DNA of 64,000 bases from a virus. The stretch lies in IMG/VR virus record IMGVR_UViG_3300010157_000047, positions 26,773 to 90,772 of that record; one strand, written 5' to 3'. The notes beneath the pieces are model-generated. The model was not told the DNA's origin, ran no database searches, and saw nothing but the letters and a program-made list of their open reading frames with translations. The translations under genes were made by a program, and so were the position numbers. Positions 16,901-26,110 of this stretch are shown piece by piece (within the stretch, counting starts at the first letter, position 1; each line of letters starts with the position of its first letter).

Positions 16901-18101
16901 AAATATCTGATTCATTTGATAAATTTCTATCTGGAATTATTAAATCGTATAAATCTTTACCTATATTTTTTATAAAAGATGGAATTACTTTTCTATGAAG
17001 ATAATCAAAAGAGGTATTATAAGATTTTCCCTGAATAGCTAATATACCATCCAAAGTCTTTTTATCAAGTGTCATTTTTTTCTCAAAGAAATTTCCTAAA
17101 TTTTGCCACATAGAAATAGCACTACTAGCAGCTAATAATTCTTCAGCTCTAGGATTTTTAGAATAAATTATTGAATTTATCCAAGATGCACTTTTATCAT
17201 ATAGCTCAGATAAATTTTTTATTGTTTTATTTTTAAATAAATTATATAATTGAGATCTTAATTCATGTAAATTTTTTTCATGATTATCAAGTTTTTTACT
17301 TAATTCAGCTATTCTATCTATTCCTTCTTGGCTTTTTCCAATAGATTTCATCTCATTGTTAACATCAGAAATTCTATTTTCCAATTTGCTAATTAATGAT
17401 TTTAAATCATCAGATCTTGATTTTATTTTTTCAGCAATGGTTCCAATAGCACTTCTTAAATTTACGTTAATCGGAGAGTCTGTAAAAAATGCATAATCAT
17501 CATCAAATATATTATCACCATATGCATCTCTTAAGTCAAATCCATCATCAAATATATGATCTGAAATGTAATCTAAAGGATCTTCAAATTCTAAATTTAA
17601 ATCATCTTCATATATAGGCTCTTCGTTTAATGTACTTTCATTATATACTTCTTCATTTAAATCAGAATATTCGCTAGAAGGATCATAATCATCTATATCA
17701 TTAGATTCATTTTCAACCCCCATATCAGGATCCTCAATAATTTCCTCATCTTCAGGCTTCACATTACCTTCTGAATATTTATAGCTTTGATTTATAAATT
17801 TTTCACCAAAATTAATATTGAAATTTAATAGCATAAGATTACTACTATTATTCAATATCATTTTTTCATTTGCAACATCATTCCCTAATTTATAATAATG
17901 ATTTTCACCATTGCTTAAATTATAATCATCTAGCTCCCTGATTAATTGCAATGCAGTATCTTTATTTATGCTAGCTGAAATATCAAATTTCTTAATAATA
18001 GGAGATATTATATTTAAGTATTTTTTAATACCTTCTTCTCCATTATCAGTAATAAGCTTTTTTAGCGTAGAATCTTGAATATTATTTATTTCGCATGCCA
18101 T
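13968..18101 (-). CDS. Giant virion cargo protein (1377 residues), partner of the virion RNA polymerase
   Basis: This is the last gene of the late operon, starting 2 nt after the RNA polymerase gene. Its features are a very acidic stretch (about residues 115-200), a Lys/Glu/Leu-rich coiled coil (about 210-290), a long middle without recognised motifs, and a C-terminal hydrophobic helix (LLLLMSAYLLISAS) followed by MDDDDKESKKWKY. Proteins of this size and place in crAss-like phages are packaged in the capsid or tail and ejected with DNA. No catalytic motif was found, so a structural or RNA-polymerase-accessory role is inferred from position. Confidence 0.7.
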   Translation of the reverse strand: MACEINNIQDSTLKKLITDNGEEGIKKYLNIISPIIKKFDISASINKDTALQLIRELDDYNLSNGENHYYKLGNDVANEKMILNNSSNLMLLNFNINFGEKFINQSYKYSEGNVKPEDEEIIEDPDMGVENESNDIDDYDPSSEYSDLNEEVYNESTLNEEPIYEDDLNLEFEDPLDYISDHIFDDGFDLRDAYGDNIFDDDYAFFTDSPINVNLRSAIGTIAEKIKSRSDDLKSLISKLENRISDVNNEMKSIGKSQEGIDRIAELSKKLDNHEKNLHELRSQLYNLFKNKTIKNLSELYDKSASWINSIIYSKNPRAEELLAASSAISMWQNLGNFFEKKMTLDKKTLDGILAIQGKSYNTSFDYLHRKVIPSFIKNIGKDLYDLIIPDRNLSNESDISSYGGKTLGGLGHYTGKPVVNLLHKFLSSASQRSTNEFFGTANEIRQLFKDLKDNGLSFKDLLSIDDDGKWDGNMLARYSKTYYNFKEKLDQEFEEKINKIKYSKAENTDVLLLKEIKKKSSAIKNNVYTINPEDCLTEAGKKKVKARLVEITDDENYSDLLIEEAVEKYNNWKDLHNNLIDEEKENVANGKDAEESIVFIDENLKNTSPIEYHNYVYNNGDSLDDLRTFNTISKYITEVPLRVDENNNSLGNYDNRFDLNVKSNPTMLGFYNKYADIFAKHLAYLPGYASTKIDGTFIPNIKKGMMASMLKNGMKGIPSSMSETLIESITSGNGMQLQYLDENGNPRNIIPVRYLKDISADYKSDNLEESLIEFSKMAIAHKHLSAIEDYTLLIKNMVENMHENVLRADGTIDVAASNKNVKNKNDLTNLKKLIDHVLNNVLYNKSSEKEAVSGKKVFDPTKKMISVADPAKAIVIIKKFNDLVSKFGQEAAVIKIVKEYPSLVTVESEKTAYKNMVKILDDMEFSHDNGDITKEDFNYKSSIYNKFLDNLGKNVVGSKIVDGLITFGAYKVFAYNPFPAVANIGSGIVQIMSHAAGRTEFTPNEAINGIMHATKSLKNTVNSSGRSNNKLYNLGMRYGLLPEHYGGDSNNAGFNVSALSPMGWLSEGDYILRLGVLDAMMHNQKVEDLTGRERSLIEAFNADGSWNEKEFGVDEDWGARPESLVGNRKMSTFISKSKFVSQLLYGNMSKETSPAIKRYALGRLVSQYRLSWLADGVYARFAPRSELGVLERDFEGTYRTLYNFVNKEGFISGTTQLSKVFLKLLLFQGESSFDGIKLLGKDKKLFMANVRKQLYEFKTLLLLMSAYLLISASMDDDDKESKKWKYMMLNTSNKIIQDITFYMNPMSFKTTTDNLIPALGIMVDYEKFGEGFIKHLEGNSYYDDESVKKKFARTLPIINVLYKIEDRAAGVIQNKQ

Positions 18102-18103
18102 AA

Positions 18104-21100
18104 TTAACTACATTTGGTTTTAAATATATTATGATTTAATGCATATCTAAAGGATTCTCTTTCTATCTGACTTGCTTTGCCCAAGAAATCTCTTACGGTT
18201 CCAGATAATCCCTGACTATTATTTTCTTCTATTGATTGATATTTTGATGAAATATCTTTTTTTATTATATCTTTCTTTTTAGAATCTCTAGTATCCATTA
18301 ATTCACTAGTAAGTAACATATTTTGAAGCATTGCAGCCTCTAAGATACTTTTTGAATTAACACTATCTCCATTAAAAAATTTAACTATCGAATCAAAAAA
18401 TGATGAAAATTTAGAAAATAATGTTTCTAATAAAGATTTATTTTTTTTAACTTTTAATTCTTTATATGTTTCATCTTTAAGATATACATTATTCATTAAT
18501 TCTTGAATATGCTGTCTTGATGATAGTTCAGATATAAATTCTTCAGGACTAATAAACATATATAATGATCTTTTAAGTTCGGCTTTAGCGTCTTCATCAG
18601 AACCATATAAATCCGCAGCTATCTCAGATATGGAATTAGTTGATTTTCCACTTTTCAATTTATATTTTATCTTACCTTTTTTTACAAAAGTACCATAAAT
18701 TAATTGATTACCTTCATATTCAAGAATTGATCCATTAACAGGATTTACAATTGGCAATTCAGAAACAGCATCTGTTGCATCTGAAAATATCTTATCTACA
18801 CTATTAGCTATTTCGGCAAATTGCTTATCACCACTTTTCCCTAAATTATAAGATTCAACCATTATAGCATGATGAATTTCATGCAATAAAGTTTCTTTAG
18901 CAAAATCAATAGACCCTGTCTGATCCGTCATTTTACTAAGCATTTTAGTATAAATTATTATTTGCTTTTTACCCTTAGTTATATTAAATTCTGCTATATC
19001 TCCAGATTCTTTAATTTCATCGCTATGAATCACATTAATATCACCTATTTTATCTGATAATTTATCAATAATGGCAGACATCCAATCTGAATATGTAGTG
19101 CCAATTTGCCTTATAATTGGCACTAAAGAACGGATATTAGATTGTTCTGAAAGCATCTTTAAAAAGAATGTTTTTGCTATTGTAAAATCTTCAGAAAAAG
19201 AATCTATATCAGTTGTTCCACCAATATAATATTCTTTTGATATGTTGTCAGATACATAATCTGAAAAAAATGAATTATCAAATAATTTTCCAGATTGCTT
19301 TAATTTATTTTCTGCCATTATCTTAGCAGAACCCCTGAGTATTGAATGATCAGATTTTGTATAATATGCAACATATGATCCACCATCTTTTGCATATCCA
19401 CTATACACATAAATATTATTATGTTTTGATTTCTCTGAACTTTTAATAAAAAGAGGTATGTTTGCTAATGAAAATTTAGGACCAACAGATACAATATATT
19501 TACCAATTTTATCATTAAAATTAGATGGCATTGATTTAAATTTCACATCTTGATTTGATACAAAGGAATTTATTTCATGTTGATATTGGGGATTATTTCG
19601 ATAAAATAAATTAATAAATTCATTTACTGATGCATCTGAATTATTTTCATTTACTTTTTTAGCTAATTTATTGTAAAATTCAATATCATTTAATATATCA
19701 GTAGGTATTATTTTTATAAAACCAGATCTTGTCTTATTGCCATTAGTTAATAATTCATAAAATATAATACCTTGTGCAATTTTTCTAATTTTTTCATCTT
19801 GACTCTTAGCCATATCATAAAATCCATCAATTGCAGCTTCCATATCTGCATTATTTATCATGTCTGCATTAAATGATATATGAGTATTAGATTTATTTAT
19901 TGATATAGATCTAATAAATTTATTATTTTTATATTTATTATTTTTTTGCAATAATCGAACATCTCTAGCTAAATATTTACCAAGCTGATTTATATTTGCC
20001 TTAACACCATATTCCTCTGTTACTACTTTTGTGAATATATAAGTTTTATATCCATCTATTGCAGATGATACAAAATTTGAATAATCATTTGAATTCATTT
20101 TATTGTATGCAGACAATTTACTTATAATTGATTTTATTGCAGGATCATCATATCCCATTACGCTATCAATTTCATTAACAACGCCTTTTGCTGTTGCTAA
20201 ATTATTTCCAGTAGTATTTAATCTTCCATTTAATGTTTGAGTATATTTTTGACTATTCGCTAATCCTAAATTGTTATTTCCATGATTTATAGATTCCAAT
20301 AATTTAGAATTTGCAATAGAAGATGTTTTAAATTCCCTGTCAAATGAAGTATTATTATTAAGTGCAAATATTTTTTTTGACATTTTCGATAATGGCATAA
20401 ATATATTATCAATTATATCAATTTGCTTTGTCAAATATTCTAATTTCTCATCATATAATGCATCTACGTTTCCAAGTAATTTTTGTCCTAAATTATATAT
20501 TTCAAATAATTCAGATTCATCATAATTTAATGATTTCATCTTATCAGAAATACTTTGCGCATCAGAAAGTTTTACCCCCAATTTATCAGCAAGTTTCTGT
20601 TTTGCACGTAATACTGATTGACCTATTTCTATATTTTTAATTTCACTAATTATTCCTTTAGAATTTGATTCTATTTTAGAAGACATTTTAACTATCTCCT
20701 GATTAAGGATAGCTGGAACATATTCTAATGATAATGAATTATTTTGATCATCAGATAATATCATTAATGTTGCAGCAATATTGAATGTTAAATCATTTAG
20801 TCCATTAGGAATTAAGTTTCCATTTTTTGCATTATCAATTGATTCAGATAATAATATTACAATATTACGCAAAGAAGTTCTTTCTTCATCGCCTATTGTT
20901 GATGTTGAATATGGATTAATTAAATGCAATTCTAAACCATTTGATCCTCCTGGAGCCCTTAGTTTTTTAATTGATTTTTTAGGGTCAAATTTTATATCTT
21001 TTCTATCTGCAAGAATAACTGATGACATTAATTTTGCATAAATATCTATTCCGCTATTTGCAGATTGCTGAAGTCTGTACTCTTCATTTTGTCGTGCTAT

Positions 21101-24100
21101 AGAGTACCAAGGAGACTTTGGATTTATTGAGAAATACTTATTACCAGTATTCTTTAAATCAGGTGCATCTAGAGCTTCTAATGCACTTTGAGCAACTTCT
21201 GGATGGCTAAGTACTGATTCAAAAATTTGAATATAATCATTTTGCAATGCTTTTTCAACTACTGTATTAAAATCTGGTTTATTTTCATCTTCAAAATTAT
21301 CATTAATGAAAGAATTTACATTATCATTATTTATAATAATATCACCATCTTCAGTGTATGAGATAAGATTTGATGGAGTACCTACCAATCTATTATCTTT
21401 TGTAAGAAATGAATTTCTCCAATACTGATACAATTTATCAATATCAAAGTCGGCACCTGTTTGAGTTACAATTTCTTGAGGAACAAAACATACAGTGCCC
21501 ATTAATTTAGGGGAAAATCCAACTATTTGAAATAGCACCTGAGATTGATGAAGCTGATTTGGAAGCCTCATACCAATTATTTTAAGTAATTCTGGATCTA
21601 TTTTATTAACATCCTCAATGCTAAGTTTTCCACCCATTGATACAAAATCAAAAGGTACAATTATTTCAGCTGTTGCAGTTGTGACTAATTCTCCATTTTC
21701 CATTGTTTTAACAGTTGTATATCCAAGAGGTTTGCTAGCATCCCTTCCATTTAACCATACAACGTCATTTCCTGCCTTTGAAGACATAACCTTAACTTTG
21801 CCTCCACCAACCAATGAAAATTGAGGATTTGCCCTTCCAGGACGATCTAATTTAATTGCATCTCCATTAGCTGAAAATAAAAATTGTTCAATCAACTTTC
21901 TTCCATGTGACCATAGGAGAGGCAATCCACTTTTATTTACAGATACTAACGAATGGGCCTCATTATTAGATACACCAGAATCAGCCTTGATTGACCTATC
22001 TACAATGCTATCAATATCATATTTTCCATCAATTTTAAGTCTAGCATCAATATTAGCTTTAGCCCTTTTAGATAATTCAATATTTATGGCATGCTTTATA
22101 TTGTCAAGATTTTCTCCGCTTATTGCATTGGATCCATTGAAATCTTTAAAATTAAAAACCTTATCATATAAGCCTCCAAGTATTGATTTATCAGCTTGCA
22201 CTACATTGGTAATATATTCATCTCCAAAGTGAGTTGGAGTTTCTTGTTGATAACCAAAGCTTGACCACGGCAATTCTTCTGAGCTTTGAGATATTTTTTC
22301 ATATATAGATTGAACAGTTGATCCAGTGACAAAATTAGATTGTTTACCATATATTTTAGCAGGAGTTTGTAATCCCTGCTTAACTGCTGATGCGTGAACT
22401 ATTCTACTAATATGAATGTCTTTAGATGGATCTTCATTGTAGCCTACTTCCATTGCAGCACGAAGATTATCTAAGTCTTCATTTATTGATTTTGTAAATT
22501 GAGCTAATAATGGAATTTCAGCTGATTTTATAAATACTTTGCTAACAACAGACTCTGCACCTATAGATTTAACTAAATGTGCAACTTGTCTAGGCTTCCC
22601 TGCTCCAATAAATAATTTACCAATATATTTGTCTGCAACTGTTCCATCTGCTTGATATTGTCTTCTCATTAAAATAAAATCTTTTTCATTAATCCTTCCA
22701 GATCTAAATAAAGATTCTAATTTATTGTAAAATGAAACATATTCCATTCCATCAGTTCCTTTTCCAGTATATTGTTTTATTTGTTTTTGGAATTTTTCTG
22801 GCAATGAAGACAAATATTTTTCACCATCAGTCAACGCATCTTCAATAAATGAAACTTTATAATTTTGCTTTCCAGTAATTACTAATCCATTTTTTAATTT
22901 TATTTCATATGTAGAAACAACATCTGTTGCAGGAGATATATCAGCAGATAATCGTTTTTGATATTCATTCATAAACGAATCTATTGCCAAATTAATAGAT
23001 AGCCCATTAACATCAGCTACATTCATTTCTTTCAAAACTTTTTTGACAGCTGATACTTTGCTCTCAAGAGACTGCTGTGATGTTGCAGGATCAGATGAGG
23101 CTATAATCCCCATATTACCCATAACAGAAAAAGTATTCATATTAGATTCAATAGACAATACAGATAAAACTCTTAGCATTTCATCATTAAAAGCGGTATT
23201 GCCAGATAATGTTTTTAATGCCATAGATATTTTTCTAGACTGCTTTGTATTTGCTCCTGAATTTTCCAATAGCTGCAATGTACGAAATGGATTAAGTAGC
23301 TTTATATCATTTTCAGGAATATTTAATATTTTAGATAAATACGAATAATCTTCATCCGAAATTAATTCTGATTTTTTAACTAATTGATTTGCTGCTTCTC
23401 CTGATGCATCATCTAATTGAGACTCATCTATTTGAGATTCATCAAATTCAATTTCATCTTCATTTACAGTAGCATTTGTTTTAGATTTTTTTGTTATGAA
23501 AGGAGCATATCCTTTAGAGACTCCCCATTTATAATTTATTAAATTAGTAAACATTTTTCCTTTTCCTGCAACAACTAATCCATTTGCCTTCCAAGAAGAA
23601 ATATCTGTGCTTATTGATTCTATAAAATTTTTATATAATGCTTCTTTAAATAAAATTTCATTTGTTGAATTAGATAAATCTAATTTCTTAAGACCTTTTT
23701 CACTTATTGTTCCATCTGCATTTCTATCTATCAATGAATTTAAAGATGCCATTGAATAAAAAAACTGAGAATTATAAATATAATTTTTACCAAATATTCT
23801 TTCTAACTCTTTTGCTTTATTTTTATATGTTGTAGTGTTAGAATTATCTTTATTTGTTACAGCAAAAATCATTCTGTCAATTTCTGCAGCAATAACACTC
23901 ATTGAATCATGCATTAAATCACTTTGCATAATCCTAGCTTTAGCTCTAGGTGATATTATTAAATTACCATTATCATACGATATAAAATCTGTAAGTGCAA
24001 TTTTATTTCTTTCAGCTTCTATTGTATATGTGACTTCAAATTCTTTTCTTGGAACTTTAAATGATGGAGATTTTTTCTTGTCAGATTTAGTAGTATCTAA

Positions 24101-26104
24101 TATTCTAGTATATTTTTCTCCACCAGACTGAAATGCCTGCAATGCGCTAAATGTCAAATCAACTTCATTTAAATCATTTCTAGTTTTTCCATTATTAGAT
24201 CCAAAAGATTTTAATCCGTAATTTTCTTCATATGAAAATATTCTATTAAAATTTTCACTTCCAAATCCATCTTTACCAAACATTGACAATTTACGCAATC
24301 CTATTGAATTTGCTATAGAATTTCTAAAGGATTCATTATTTAATAATTTTTTAAATAAATTATCATTAGGAGTTGGTTGATTATAATTATAGCGCATTCC
24401 ATTAGATCCACTAGTTTTTACGCCAGCAAATGAATTTGAAAAATATCTATTGCTATTTTTACCTTCAATGCCAGATAAAAATCTAAATGAAGTTTGATTT
24501 AAATCATCAATAAATTTATCAACAACAGATTCTGCAGATAAATTTTCTATTGATGATTTATTAAATTCAGACATTATTGTTGCTATAGATCCAAATACAC
24601 CACTTTTTGTATGTGCCTTGTCGAATGACCTAGCTGATAAATTATATCCATTTTTAGTACTATATAGTTCTTTATCTCCATCCTTAAGCGCATTAAATGT
24701 ATCATTAGAAATTTCCACTCCAAGTTGATTCATCATTGTTTTTGCTAAAGATTCAATATTTGAATATTTATCATCTTTAGATTTCTTGAGACTTACATCT
24801 TTTGCATTATCAATAAATTCATTTCCTAAATCATTTATATATGAAATAATTCTATCTGGATTTTCATCTAATCTAGAGGAAATTATATCTAAAGAATTAG
24901 TTATATCTGAATTCCATATTCTAGCTACTACTTTGCCTACATTTCCACTGTTAGCATCTCCAACATTTGTTTTTGATGCATCTAATTCATTAAATGATAT
25001 TTGTACAAAATTATTTCTAATTTTATTTAATGATACTTCAAATTGAATTTTTCGTTGAACACTACTATTATCCATTATATTATATACTTGATCAAATAAA
25101 TTGTCTGCTGGATGTCGCTTAGATTCATTTAATATCAATTGCTTCATACCATCAAATGTATTATCAGTACCCGAAGTAAGTGTCATTAAAACCTGCTTAT
25201 ATACATATGATTGGTCTAATAATTGAGATACGCCAAGATTATTTTTACCATAATCCAATAATCCCATAAACATAGCCTTTATGCTTGTAGCTGAGAAATC
25301 TTTAGGATCTTTACCCAAAGAATCATCTGCATCAAATGTTCTTTCAGTTATATCATTTTTTTCAGTCTCCTCTAGATTTAAATTTTCTAAGTCTGCATTT
25401 TCTGAATTTAAATCAATATTAGGGGATGATCTTAATTTCTTTTTATTTTTAGATCTAATACGTATTCCATTCAATTCCAATGAATTAACTGCTTCTTTTT
25501 GCAAAGATTGCCATGCCATAGGATCTAATATTCTATCATAAGATCTAATTGCAGAATCATATCTATCAATCAATCTGGAATCATCTTCTGTTTTATTTTT
25601 TTTATTAGATAAGGATAATTTTCTTTGAAGTATGGTTTCTTTTAATGCACTAATATTTTCTTTTGCTTTATTAAAAATTTCTAGTAAATTAGGAGATCTA
25701 TTTTCTATAAAAGCAGCAGTAACTCCAACCAATATGCTATCTACACCAGCACGTTTTTCTGTTAAATTAAGAGTTTCTCCATTAGAGGTTTTAATTCGTG
25801 ATGAAAAATCTTTTTTGGGTCTATTGTTGGATTGATCTGGGCTATATTTATAAGATAAATCTTCTTGATTCTTCATGTTATTATATGCGGAATCAAGATC
25901 TTCCTCAGATAATGATTTGAGTATAAGCTTTTTAATGTTTTCATTTAACTTTTCAAAATCGCTTATAAATGGTAATCCATTATTAGAAACATTGCCATTA
26001 GTTTTATTCCATATATAATATGCTAAATTAATATCTCCTAATCTATTATGAAGATTTAGAAATGATTCATGATTAACATTGGGACATATTATTTTCTTTG
26101 CCAT
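18104..26104 (-). CDS. Giant virion RNA polymerase with a C-terminal zincin domain
   Basis: Residues 1552-1556 read DFDID within QTGADFDIDKLY, the double-psi beta-barrel catalytic loop whose aspartates hold magnesium in crAss-like virion RNA polymerases, such as that of phage phi14:2. The preceding segment (GMRLPNQLHQSQVL..GFSPKLMG, about 1510-1535) also fits that family. Near the C-terminus LLHEIHHA (His2408, Glu2409, His2412) and PEEFISEL (2520-2527) give a metallopeptidase signature of the gluzincin kind. At 2666 residues it is longer than the roughly 2200-residue phi14:2 enzyme. It is expected to be packaged, ejected into the cell and to transcribe early genes. The peptidase may act in virion maturation or on host proteins; that is inference. 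Confidence 0.88.
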   Translation of the reverse strand: MAKKIICPNVNHESFLNLHNRLGDINLAYYIWNKTNGNVSNNGLPFISDFEKLNENIKKLILKSLSEEDLDSAYNNMKNQEDLSYKYSPDQSNNRPKKDFSSRIKTSNGETLNLTEKRAGVDSILVGVTAAFIENRSPNLLEIFNKAKENISALKETILQRKLSLSNKKNKTEDDSRLIDRYDSAIRSYDRILDPMAWQSLQKEAVNSLELNGIRIRSKNKKKLRSSPNIDLNSENADLENLNLEETEKNDITERTFDADDSLGKDPKDFSATSIKAMFMGLLDYGKNNLGVSQLLDQSYVYKQVLMTLTSGTDNTFDGMKQLILNESKRHPADNLFDQVYNIMDNSSVQRKIQFEVSLNKIRNNFVQISFNELDASKTNVGDANSGNVGKVVARIWNSDITNSLDIISSRLDENPDRIISYINDLGNEFIDNAKDVSLKKSKDDKYSNIESLAKTMMNQLGVEISNDTFNALKDGDKELYSTKNGYNLSARSFDKAHTKSGVFGSIATIMSEFNKSSIENLSAESVVDKFIDDLNQTSFRFLSGIEGKNSNRYFSNSFAGVKTSGSNGMRYNYNQPTPNDNLFKKLLNNESFRNSIANSIGLRKLSMFGKDGFGSENFNRIFSYEENYGLKSFGSNNGKTRNDLNEVDLTFSALQAFQSGGEKYTRILDTTKSDKKKSPSFKVPRKEFEVTYTIEAERNKIALTDFISYDNGNLIISPRAKARIMQSDLMHDSMSVIAAEIDRMIFAVTNKDNSNTTTYKNKAKELERIFGKNYIYNSQFFYSMASLNSLIDRNADGTISEKGLKKLDLSNSTNEILFKEALYKNFIESISTDISSWKANGLVVAGKGKMFTNLINYKWGVSKGYAPFITKKSKTNATVNEDEIEFDESQIDESQLDDASGEAANQLVKKSELISDEDYSYLSKILNIPENDIKLLNPFRTLQLLENSGANTKQSRKISMALKTLSGNTAFNDEMLRVLSVLSIESNMNTFSVMGNMGIIASSDPATSQQSLESKVSAVKKVLKEMNVADVNGLSINLAIDSFMNEYQKRLSADISPATDVVSTYEIKLKNGLVITGKQNYKVSFIEDALTDGEKYLSSLPEKFQKQIKQYTGKGTDGMEYVSFYNKLESLFRSGRINEKDFILMRRQYQADGTVADKYIGKLFIGAGKPRQVAHLVKSIGAESVVSKVFIKSAEIPLLAQFTKSINEDLDNLRAAMEVGYNEDPSKDIHISRIVHASAVKQGLQTPAKIYGKQSNFVTGSTVQSIYEKISQSSEELPWSSFGYQQETPTHFGDEYITNVVQADKSILGGLYDKVFNFKDFNGSNAISGENLDNIKHAINIELSKRAKANIDARLKIDGKYDIDSIVDRSIKADSGVSNNEAHSLVSVNKSGLPLLWSHGRKLIEQFLFSANGDAIKLDRPGRANPQFSLVGGGKVKVMSSKAGNDVVWLNGRDASKPLGYTTVKTMENGELVTTATAEIIVPFDFVSMGGKLSIEDVNKIDPELLKIIGMRLPNQLHQSQVLFQIVGFSPKLMGTVCFVPQEIVTQTGADFDIDKLYQYWRNSFLTKDNRLVGTPSNLISYTEDGDIIINNDNVNSFINDNFEDENKPDFNTVVEKALQNDYIQIFESVLSHPEVAQSALEALDAPDLKNTGNKYFSINPKSPWYSIARQNEEYRLQQSANSGIDIYAKLMSSVILADRKDIKFDPKKSIKKLRAPGGSNGLELHLINPYSTSTIGDEERTSLRNIVILLSESIDNAKNGNLIPNGLNDLTFNIAATLMILSDDQNNSLSLEYVPAILNQEIVKMSSKIESNSKGIISEIKNIEIGQSVLRAKQKLADKLGVKLSDAQSISDKMKSLNYDESELFEIYNLGQKLLGNVDALYDEKLEYLTKQIDIIDNIFMPLSKMSKKIFALNNNTSFDREFKTSSIANSKLLESINHGNNNLGLANSQKYTQTLNGRLNTTGNNLATAKGVVNEIDSVMGYDDPAIKSIISKLSAYNKMNSNDYSNFVSSAIDGYKTYIFTKVVTEEYGVKANINQLGKYLARDVRLLQKNNKYKNNKFIRSISINKSNTHISFNADMINNADMEAAIDGFYDMAKSQDEKIRKIAQGIIFYELLTNGNKTRSGFIKIIPTDILNDIEFYNKLAKKVNENNSDASVNEFINLFYRNNPQYQHEINSFVSNQDVKFKSMPSNFNDKIGKYIVSVGPKFSLANIPLFIKSSEKSKHNNIYVYSGYAKDGGSYVAYYTKSDHSILRGSAKIMAENKLKQSGKLFDNSFFSDYVSDNISKEYYIGGTTDIDSFSEDFTIAKTFFLKMLSEQSNIRSLVPIIRQIGTTYSDWMSAIIDKLSDKIGDINVIHSDEIKESGDIAEFNITKGKKQIIIYTKMLSKMTDQTGSIDFAKETLLHEIHHAIMVESYNLGKSGDKQFAEIANSVDKIFSDATDAVSELPIVNPVNGSILEYEGNQLIYGTFVKKGKIKYKLKSGKSTNSISEIAADLYGSDEDAKAELKRSLYMFISPEEFISELSSRQHIQELMNNVYLKDETYKELKVKKNKSLLETLFSKFSSFFDSIVKFFNGDSVNSKSILEAAMLQNMLLTSELMDTRDSKKKDIIKKDISSKYQSIEENNSQGLSGTVRDFLGKASQIERESFRYALNHNIFKTKCS

Positions 26105-26110
26105 ATTATA

